Assembly (NCBI GenBank): GCA_024195585.1
Contig: SWBL01000265.1
Location: 1 to 64,000, forward strand
Direction of reading: 5' to 3'
Source: Aureobasidium sp. EXF-3400
Taxonomy: Eukaryota; Ascomycota; Dothideomycetes; Dothideales; Saccotheciaceae
DNA length: 64,000 bases
Within the stretch, counting starts at the first letter, position 1. Every line of letters begins with the position of its first letter. A program made the position numbers and the translations under genes. The notes under the pieces are model-generated. The model did no database searches. It saw nothing but the letters and a program-made list of their open reading frames with translations, and was not told the origin of the DNA. Below, one piece after another: positions 53,182-62,142 of the stretch.

Positions 53182-54578
53182 CTACTTGGCCTCTGACGTT
53201 CTGCGTTGCTTTGAACACTTCTCGTGGGCCAAATGGCCGTTTCTTGCTGTCGTTCGGGTGAATTCCGCTCCACACTTTGGACAATATGATTTAGCGGCCG
53301 TTCCTGACTTTTCTCGTTGGTGTCGCAAGAGGTTGCTGAATGTAGAGAACTCGCGTCCGTTGCAACCATGTTCCCAGCATTGTGGTTTTGGTTTCTGGTT
53401 TACCACTCCTCTCGAATGAGAGTCACTGCTGTTCCGTGGTACTTGCTGGCGCGCGCTGATCGCCGAAGGAGGAGGGTAGCTGTAGCTCTGCGGAGCTGGG
53501 AAAAGGGGTTGGGTTGTCTGCACACCCGGTGCTGCGTATGATGAGGAGTATGGTTGTGCGTCGTAGATGCTTGGTGATCGCATACGGTCCATACTAGCCT
53601 GTGCTCCTGGACTTGCGGCCAGTTGTGGTTGTGTCGAGTCCAGTCCTGCCGTAAGAGGAGGAGTCAAAGGATCCATGTGCTGGGAAAGCGGGCTGTGTGA
53701 TATGCTTCTGTTTGCCAACGTGCGGCTCGTAGTGTGTGCCAGAGGATATTCAAGACTGTCATAGTTCGATGGGTGGAAGGGACTGGCTGCCCTGTTGAGG
53801 TTGTTCATCGTCGTCGGTTCGGACACGTGGTTTAGCGAAGGCTCCAATGGCGCCGCAGAGAAAGCGGGCTCAATGTCCAGGGGCCCTGATGCGTAGATGC
53901 TTTGCTGCGAAGGTGCTGAGGTTCCAAAGATGAAACCGAAGTTGCTCGAAGGGTGAATGTGCGAGTGAGATTCGGATTGTTGGTAGCCTTGAAAAGCCAT
54001 GGTCAGCGAAACATGGTTGCTTGAAATCATCTGTGTGACTTACTGTTATCGAATGATGGGTCCTGGAATGCCATGTGTCCGTAGTGGGGAGGGGGAAGAT
54101 AACTGAGAGAACTGAATCTGGGATTAGTTCGACATCTTGATTGCTCAACGAGGTGAACTTACGCCATGTCTGCTGATGTGGTATGAGGCGTTTCTTTGGA
54201 ATCGCGAGAGGTAGAATCAAATCTAGTATAGCTGTTTTGCAGAGACTGAAATCCAGGTAGTGTAAGAGTCTCACTAGCTGGCTGAAGCGATGGAGCGTCT
54301 GACGACGAGCTGAGTGAGGTCTGTTGATGCTGGGGTCGAGGAGAGGGTTTTGTGGCAGTCCAACTGTTGCTGCTCAGGTTCAGTCGGTCTTGTACCTGGT
54401 CGGGCAGTAGCTCTGGATGACGTTCGATGTTGGCCGACGAGATGGATTGAGTGCGACTTGATCGAGAGTTGCTTCGCTTCCTGATACCACCGGTATCTTG
54501 AAGATGTATTGGGAAGATGCTGTCTGTTCTTGATCTAGGATCTGATGAAGAGGATGGACTTAGGTACGGGGAGGTCAT
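53182..54578 (-). CDS. C2H2 zinc-finger transcription factor
   Basis: Three exons (54578-54163, 54111-54044, 53987-53182; introns 51 and 56 nt) encode 429 residues. The 68-nt middle exon reads [20 protein letters not shown] and links both sides in frame. The first 350 residues are Ser/Pro/Gln-rich and probably an activation or regulatory region. Two C2H2-like zinc fingers sit at the C-terminus: [20 protein letters not shown] and then [20 protein letters not shown] followed by HEKC. Paired terminal fingers are usual in fungal regulators. Targets unknown. Confidence 0.8.
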
Positions 54579-57288
54579 GACGGATATAAGAATTGCTCAG
54601 GTGAAGGGAACGGAGCGGGAGGAGGATGCTGGCCTACTTTTCATAGGCCGCATTGACATGAGACGTCTTAGGCGGAGTTGATCTACGCCAGGATGACTAT
54701 CTCGGGTGGTGGTTCGGTCTTAAACACTGACAAGGCGCAGTGGGCTTTCCAACAAGCAACGGCGGGAGCACGCAACCACCAACACATGGCTAGGCATCGC
54801 CCGAGCTAATTGGCCCGGGGCTCCAGGGCATAACCTACAGACCCCTGCCCCTCCATCTACTGCTGCGCACGGGTCTGCTTGAAGCTCACATAGGTCCAGA
54901 TGCAGAGTTGAGCTTTGTAGGCATCAACACAACCAAGAACATGTTCAATTCTGGCCTCATTCTTGTGATGGACCCGAGGGGATGGCTGGGCCTCGCGATG
55001 AAGATTGGATAGATCTTGATGAGATTGTTGCAACGTTAGTAACCATTTTACCCCCCGAGTCATAGATTGAGTTTAGTGAGAGGTTTGGCGTAGTAGTTTG
55101 AGGCTGTCAAAAAGAGGGTTGAGGTGAGGGGCTGCCGGGACCCGCGATTTCTCCTTTGGCAATATCAGGTGGTCGGCGCGTGCCAGCCGGCAACCAGATT
55201 GATCTTAGTGAACGCCTAAGTTGGGAACAGAGCGCACGCTGTACCAGGCTCTCAAACATGGGTTGACTCGTAACTTAAGCCAATAAGAGCGGATGGAGCT
55301 CCAACGCCGCTTGACATCTCGTCACACAAGGTTTCCTCTGCTGATCCCATTGTTTCTTCTATCATCTCGAAACTCTATACGAAAGTGATTGCATATGCTT
55401 ACGAAGCCTCGTCAGATGCCAATATCGACGTCTTGGACAGCTTGGTTGTGATTTCACATCCAATAGATGTGGGAGGCACCGGCAAAATTTTACCGGACTG
55501 CGACTAGACCGAACAGTAATCAAAACGAGTAACGATAATTAAAGGGCTCATCTTGCTCTTTGCTCTGGAGTCTGGTTGCGACCGAATAGCGGGGGTCAGG
55601 GTCTTCGCGCCCTATGCAGCCATGCACCTGTGCTAGAATGGGATCGGCTGGGTTCCGTCCCACACTGGTGCTTGGTGTTTGTCGGTTCGACCGTTGGAGC
55701 CTTCGTTTGTGACAAACCGTCGGGCCGTACTCCTGGCGTTGCAAAAGGTTATCATCGGCTGTAGGTGCTAATCATCATCAGAATGATCGTCTGCATCTTG
55801 AATGTGACAGCAGTATCGTGGCAGCCAGCAGGTGCAGGACAGAGCATTTGCCGAATTCATACGAAGACCAATTCGTCCCTGTTCTTCCATTCAGTGTCTT
55901 CTTGCACTTGGCAAGCAGTCGAACAACGACGGGATATTTCTTGGTTCATTCGGGCCGCGCTCTGAGACCATGATGTAGCCACAGGGAGGTATCTGGCAGC
56001 CTGCCATGGTTGAAAGTCGCGTCGCGGAATGTCTCCTGAAACGGTTAGTGCTTTCAGCCAGTTATTCCGGCTTGGTATTGGTCTGTGAGCTATCCCCGCA
56101 TCGCCAGAGCATGCCCAGAATTCAGACGCCGCCTGCCTGGCTTTCATTCTCGTCTAGCCAACGTGGATGCCTGAAGAAGGGTATAACACAAACCGGTGAA
56201 TTGAAATTTGAGACGGCAAGCGTATGGCGTGACCGCGGGCTGGGCAATCGTCTTGGTGGCCGTGCTCCGCTGCTGATTTGATGCCTCACAATAACACTCT
56301 CTGACAGCGGAGCAACCATGATGATGGACAATCAGCAACCGGTCAACCTCAGCCTCATAAACTGCCCCGTTCTCTGCCGTCAGTCATCGCTTATAGTTGG
56401 CTCTTTATCCTCGAGGGCTTTTGGTCTGCAGACTGTTCGACGACGGTGTCGTCAAGTAAAGCTTAACCTTGAGTTTGTATCCTCCATGGAAGACACTCCA
56501 GAAGTAGGGTCAAGGTGTTCACCTAATCTCCTTATCACGTGCGGCGCAAAACTCGTGGTCTGCCTCTAAGCGCGATAAGATCGACACAAGCTTGAGCTTC
56601 TTGCCATCGTAGAAGATTGGATGGGCTCGATGATCCGCAAATCACCGAATCGGCCTGGACACGCTTGCTATATTGCGATAATGGTGGTTAATAACTGCTC
56701 ATTTTTGGCAAGAAACCGTTGCTCGATCTTTACGACGGATACGAAGCAAACCAAGAGATGCAAGCTCTTGTCAAGCTTGTCCAGCGATGAGACGCCGACT
56801 TCAGCCACAAAATAGCGTTGTGCGACTCAGATCTCGAGCTCCGCCCTGATGCTTTTTCTTCCTTCAATCGCCCCCACGATCAGAGTGCCTTATTATTGAA
56901 GCTTGATCTCTTGGTTTCAGATTAGGCAAGGTCTGCTTGCCACCAAAATTGGACTGCACATCCTTGCCCAATATAGTATCCAGTGCGCTCCATGTCGATA
57001 ACTGCATGCGGCACAAAATTCCGCGACATAAACTTCATTCCGTGCTGTCAAGAGTAACTTTCGCTGCAAATTTGGGCCCGCGACACAAATGGAGGCGGCC
57101 TGACAGGTGAGGAGTATCCACGGATTTGCTCCACGATGATTCGTTCAGGGGAAGTCAGAGGACGAGTCATGCGCGCGATACCTATCGACTAACAAGTGTG
57201 CAAATTGCGGGTGATACGATCGATGAGATATTTGGGAGCTCCGTACCGACCCTAGGCTAAAGAGCAGGTAGTCATACCGGTACACTTT
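54579..57288. other. Gene-poor stretch, about 2.7 kb
   Basis: The longest non-coding gap in the window. I saw no transposon gene, terminal repeat, tRNA or convincing exon. Composition is not extreme, so it does not look like a RIP-mutated repeat. Minus-strand frames 54857-55063, 55520-55744 and 55857-56147 were considered and not called. It may hold a long promoter of the C2H2 gene or a non-coding RNA. Confidence 0.45.
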
Positions 57289-58134
57289 TCAAAGTTTGGC
57301 CTTCTCTTGCAGTTTGGGACTGAGTCGAGCACTATCAATGACAACATTGAGACCATCTGATCCGGTTTCCGTCCTGATCTCCATCTCTTGACAGTCTTCC
57401 AAAGCAACGTCATTGGCATATTGGACCACTACAAAATCGATAGCTTTCGCGCCAAGCACAACCATTGGCGCGTGCCATGTACCAGGACCATAGGTGACAG
57501 CTTGCGAACCATTGGCAAGAAACGCGCAAGCACGGCTCAGATCTGGCTCGCCCGGACCTTTAGGAAGCTGGGGCTCAGGGCTAGATTCCGACGGCGACAA
57601 AGTAGAGTTGTCTACTGGAGTTGGTTGAGCCCTGGAGAAAATTTCGGTCCAGCTCCGTTGTTGTTTCGGGGCATGTTGGGGATAGGGTAATGGTCTGTCC
57701 GTCGTTTTGCATGTAGGGGCGACGATGACAAGGTAGACCGTTGTCGCATCTACGGCCGAATGACCCAAAGGAATGAAGGTTTGAGGAGTGAAGGGATGTC
57801 GTTCCAGAATCTGCACGGGAAATTTGGATGGTCCTTCTTGAGTGATATCTGAACCGCTACTTGTGGATTGCAGTTGGCGCGGTGAACAAACGAACATATT
57901 CATGACAGCCCTCGCAGGTTTCCCGCTCGGAGCCAGATGATAGAAGTTGGAGACATGAGAGACATCGATGTACTTGAGAGCCGAGCCTTGATTTGCTTTG
58001 ACGACCTTGAGTCGCTGAGACCTTCCAGTCGCATTTACTGGATTCTCGACGACGGTGCCAAACTCAGCAAAGGTGTCCTGAGTCAAGGGCCGTACTGGCA
58101 GATTCAGGTTTGGCGCAATGCTATGGGGCAGCAT
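57289..58134 (-). CDS. Ureidoglycolate lyase
   Basis: A single exon for 281 residues; the ATG at 58134 is used, as the frame's earlier start is a GTG. Reaction: ureidoglycolate to glyoxylate plus urea, the last step of allantoin use (Dal3/AllA family, cupin-like fold). Motifs: RPLTQDTFAEFGTVVENP near the start, ILERHPFTPQTFIPLGHS with TVYLVIVAP, and YGPGTWHAPMVVLG, FVVVQYAND near the end. An insertion of about 70 residues (Pro/Ser/Gln-rich) splits the usual spacing between the two cores. It shares a 254-bp promoter with eco1. Confidence 0.9.
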   Translation of the reverse strand: MLPHSIAPNLNLPVRPLTQDTFAEFGTVVENPVNATGRSQRLKVVKANQGSALKYIDVSHVSNFYHLAPSGKPARAVMNMFVCSPRQLQSTSSGSDITQEGPSKFPVQILERHPFTPQTFIPLGHSAVDATTVYLVIVAPTCKTTDRPLPYPQHAPKQQRSWTEIFSRAQPTPVDNSTLSPSESSPEPQLPKGPGEPDLSRACAFLANGSQAVTYGPGTWHAPMVVLGAKAIDFVVVQYANDVALEDCQEMEIRTETGSDGLNVVIDSARLSPKLQEKAKL

Positions 58135-58388
58135 TTCCACAGTGAGACGTGTGCAATTTGCGTGGTTTCTGTTTGTAAGAATAATTCCACGACCACGACA
58201 AACAGAGGTTGGTCTCTTTTATGGCAGTCGGATTTGATACGAGTAGACCGCCGAATTCGGGGTCGGCTTGATGCCAAGCATCGTTGCTTCAATTTCGACG
58301 CGAACGCGTCTTCTGCTCAGCGACGCGTCTCATACCATCTTTTTGACGACGACGACAACACATTATTGATATCCAGAGTATAATTATC
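58135..58388. promoter_or_regulatory. Bidirectional promoter, ureidoglycolate lyase / eco1
   Basis: Only 254 bp separate the divergent start codons, so the two genes likely share or overlap promoters. No specific factor site is claimed. Confidence 0.5.
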
Positions 58389-59585
58389 ATGAGCTCGTTG
58401 ACGAACAGGTAAGTGAGTGCTTGCATTTGATCAGAAACTAGTATTGATACGGCTTCCAGACCACCTCTGAGGACATATTCAAAAACATACTCCAAAAGGA
58501 AGCACCAGGATAGCCTCGATGATACAATCAAACGACGACGTGTCTCGGTGATTGAGAGCGAGGAAAGCGAATCTGCTCCCTCGTCGGATTTTCCATCATC
58601 AGATGTCGCAGCCTTCTCCGACGAGAACGTCCCTCCTTCAACTCCTCCCTCATCACCACCTAGTCTTGCCATCTCTCCAAAAGCTGTAACCCAGGAGCGA
58701 CAACCTTCGAAGTCCCATGTTGGCAAGCCTGTGCCAGCTGCAAAATCTAGCCGGACAACTTCAAAGCCACTTGTTCAGATGCAACTCAACTTTGGTCAGT
58801 CGATGCGAAAGACTTGTAAAGAGTGCCGCATGGAATATGTGCCTTCTGCTCCAGAAGACGTTGCTCTTCACAAGAAGTTCCACTCTCAACATGTCAATGG
58901 CGTCCCCATGGATCGAGACTTTCTTACCAAAGTCAAAGCCGAGAAGGCCGTATGGCATGGTCCGCAAGGAGACTTTATCATATGCCTCAATTCCCAGGAT
59001 CCGAAACACTGGCTCAGGAAAACTCGCCCTGTATTCGATATGGCAACAGCGGACCTGGGCGCTGTGAACATACCTGACGAAAAATTATGGGGATCACAAT
59101 TCGCTGCATCAAGTGCTCGAAACCAAAAGACCGACGCAAACGAAGAGAAGAACGACAGATACAAGTTGTATCTCTACGTGGACAGCGGTAGATGCGTAGG
59201 TCTCTGCCTTGCGGAAGGAATTGAGAAGGCTTTCAAAGTGATCGAGCCAAAGAAGAAGGCGAAGGTGGAGAAAGAAAGGGAGGCACAGGAAGCAGAGGAA
59301 GACAGGGAGACATCAGACTCTGAAAAAGTGCGGACAAGCGAGCTACTGTCTATCAGCGAAGAGACAGATGCAGCAGCAATTGGCATTTCTCGAATCTGGA
59401 CGTCTCGGGGGTCGAGGAAGAAGGGCATTGCAAGAGCATTGTTGAAGTGTGTTGCAAAGACGTTCCTACCCAAGGTTACATCCAAAGATATGGTTGCCTT
59501 TAGTCAACCTACCGAGATGGGCACAGCCTTGGCTAGGCGGTGGTTTGGTCAGGAGTACGGATGGCATGTCTACGTTGATTATTGA
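58389..59585 (+). CDS. eco1: Cohesin acetyltransferase Eco1
   Basis: Two exons, the first only 20 nt (58389-58408, MSSLTN plus two bases), then 58460-59585; intron 51 nt. Total 381 residues. The junction yields NRPPLRTYSKTYSKRK, the basic N-terminus typical of the family. A PIP-box-like QMQLNF precedes the zinc finger (C126-x2-C129, then H144 and H148). The acetyltransferase core ends with ISRIWTSRGSRKKGIARALL (acetyl-CoA loop) and DMVAFSQPTEMGTALARRWF up to a terminal YVDY. Family knowledge: Eco1 acetylates Smc3 during S phase to establish sister-chromatid cohesion. A charged insertion of about 50 residues (KKKAKVEKEREAQ) sits between the halves of the fold. Confidence 0.93.
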
Positions 59586-59885
59586 TGTCAATTCGTACCG
59601 TGGATATCCGAAATAACAATACGAGCAGTCGTCAATGGCGCATGGCTTGATTCTGTATCGCTGTCGATGCTGTCAGAGGTGTTTATAGAGTTTAGAGAGT
59701 CATACAATCAAAAAGAGTTTCTTGCCCGCGGGGTTCGGCGAGCGCGGAAGCAGAACACACGGACGGCAGCGGATGGCAGCCGTCGTCAGGCCAAGAAGTG
59801 AAGGCAGCGATGATCGTGACTATTCAGGTATGCACGATGAAGCAATGAGCCGGTAGAGAAGACACAGCGCGATTCTTGGAATACG
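59586..59885. other. Short intergenic region
   Basis: Promoter of the proline-rich protein gene. Nothing recognisable. Confidence 0.35.
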
Positions 59886-61726
59886 ATGGCGGGCAATCCT
59901 TTCAGGAAGTCACAGTTCCTGTCGCTCGACGTTTCTGCGGCGCGTGAGGCAGCGGGACTCGAGGCTAGTCAGAGTCCGCCAGTAGCAACATCAACAAGCA
60001 CCCAGGGTAAGAGCGACCTGCCTGCGACTGCCCCTGACCCCGACAAGCACTCACTGAGAGCTCGATAGCCAAGACAAAAGGGAAGGTGCAGAAGAAGGTT
60101 CGCATCCAGAGTCCAGTCATCTCGCCGGACTCTCCCGCCGCCTACCGGGATCAACATGACCCCTTCGACTCATACCTCAACCCTGTGGGACAGCCTGCAC
60201 TACCAACGACCGAAGAGCAAGACATAGACGTGGCGCGCGAGCTGCGTAGGTCCTTCATAGACTCGCTAGCAAGAGGACCAACCGTCCCGAATAGAGAAGC
60301 CTCCGACCCTGCTGTATCAATAGCTCCGCCGATAGCTCCAGCTCCAGCCCAAGCTCCTGTCCCCACGCCAGAAAGAATGGAAACATCATCTCAGTCAGGG
60401 CAGCAAGCACCATACAACCCCTTTGCTAGAACGCTGGCCACAATTGATCCTCAGAATGCCGCCTCGGCCCCCGTCGGTCTCTCGAGGGACACATCCGCTG
60501 CTTCCGCTAAGCCGGCCATGGACGTCGATGCCTTCACGCGCATGCTCTTGACAGGCAACACTCCATCTGCATCACCAGGACCGATGACACCCTCAGCTGG
60601 CCTACCGTCTGCTACTGCCAACTCACTCGGAGACCTGCATCCCGAGTCTCCTCCTGCTTCCGACGACGACGACGAACATCACGATGCACCTCCGGAACCC
60701 GACTACGAGCAACTGACAGGCCTGGTCAGAACACCAGATACCCACTCGAAGAAGCCCAAACCGCCGCCTCCTGCGCATCACCATGGCAAGTCTCTGTCCA
60801 CTCCTAGCAAAGGCCCGCAGACTGTCTCATTCGCCGAATTTGATGTTGTCGCAACCCCTCCTACTCTCCCTTCACCATCAATCGCCTCGCCGAAGCCACA
60901 ACTCGTTCGATCTCCGAGTGATCTGAACAAGCCGCTACCCCCACCTCCTCCACCGCATCACTCGTCCAGTCCAGATACAGCTCCCTCCATTTCAGAGCAA
61001 TTTGATGGTCCTGCTCAGTCGCCACAGCTGCCTGCCGAGGATTTTGGCCTTAACTCGAAAAGGCCCCCTCCGATCCCTTTGTCACGCAGAAGCAGTCAGA
61101 TGAGAAGCTTCAGCGGCCGACCCCGTAGCAGCTCCAATCTCTCACGATCATCTGTCCCCGACGACTTCTCAGACGGCACAGCAACGCCACCAGTAAAACC
61201 TCCTCCGCCTCCGGCAAGGCGAGGACCTCATTCTGTAGAAACAGACCTACCGGCTCCGTCAGCACGACCACCGCTTCCACCGCCACCCCGGCATACAAAA
61301 CAGCGACCCGCGAGTGTCAGCCGTACGCCATCAACAAACTCAACGCATTCATTGAACAAAGCCAACATGCCTCCCCCTCCCCCACCAAGACGAGGTGAAA
61401 ACAAGCGACGAAGTTTGGACGGCACGTTGCTAAGCGCTGCTGCCCCGACTTCACGTCGCATGAGCGACACCAGCCGCCGATCAAGTGCAGCTAGCATCTA
61501 CTCGGCTGGGGGCAGGACACCATCTATTTCGTCCATTCCCACAGTCGATGAAGGCGATTCGGGTGAAGACAGGAGTTTCAATGTTACTCCGCAACCCGAG
61601 ACGCAACATTTTGGTGAGAACGGTGGTGGCAGCGCGACAGCAGGAGGCCATGACATCTTGGCCGATATGAATGCCATGCAAGCTGAAATCGATGCGCTGA
61701 TGGCGAGGTCAAAAGGTGGTTCTTGA
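59886..61726 (+). CDS. Proline-rich scaffold-like protein
   Basis: Two exons (59886-60006, 60069-61726; intron 62 nt) encode 592 residues; the junction reads TSTQ|AKTKGKVQKK. It starts MAGNPFRKSQF and is disordered and Pro/Ser-rich throughout. Many polyproline runs (KPPPPPARR, RPPLPPPPRH, NMPPPPPPRRG) would bind SH3, WW or profilin-type domains. A C-terminal helical element, DILADMNAMQAEIDALMARS, may be a coiled coil. NPF near the start could contact EH domains. A cortical actin or endocytic adaptor is plausible, but no named family is recognised. Confidence 0.7.
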
Positions 61727-62142
61727 GCCCTCTGAAAAGAACAGTGGGTGTGAAGAGTCTATTTCTCTCTTATCTACAATCGTACGAATTTCATGTCGAA
61801 GTGATGTTTTTATTTTGTTTTTTCTCTTATCTCCTTGGGAACTCTAGAATGGATTCTTTTCAACCCTTTTCGTTTCATCGAATTACATTCAGAAAGACTT
61901 ATGCTTCTCCACGCCTCATGTGTCTCTCTCTCTGCTTTGATACAATTCCTTTGCCTTGTCCCTGTCACAGCTCTGCTACACTTCACTCTATTGCAACGTT
62001 GAGGCGCGCCAATGTCATCGCAGAGAGGCCAGACTTGTTGTTGCGAGAGGTAGCGCTGTATGGAGCTAGGTTCTCAGAAAACTCATCACAGCTCTCAAAC
62101 GTCTCTCCATCGCCTCAGCCTTTCACGTTCCATCCCTTCTGT
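61727..62142. other. Convergent intergenic, no gene seen
   Basis: T-rich 3' flank of the proline-rich gene (ttttattttg) and 3' end of the minus-strand gene. Nothing recognisable. Confidence 0.4.

Noticed and set aside
54579..57288. Gene-poor stretch as a RIP-mutated transposon
   Set aside because: Base composition is not strongly AT-shifted and no repeat ends or element fragments were seen.
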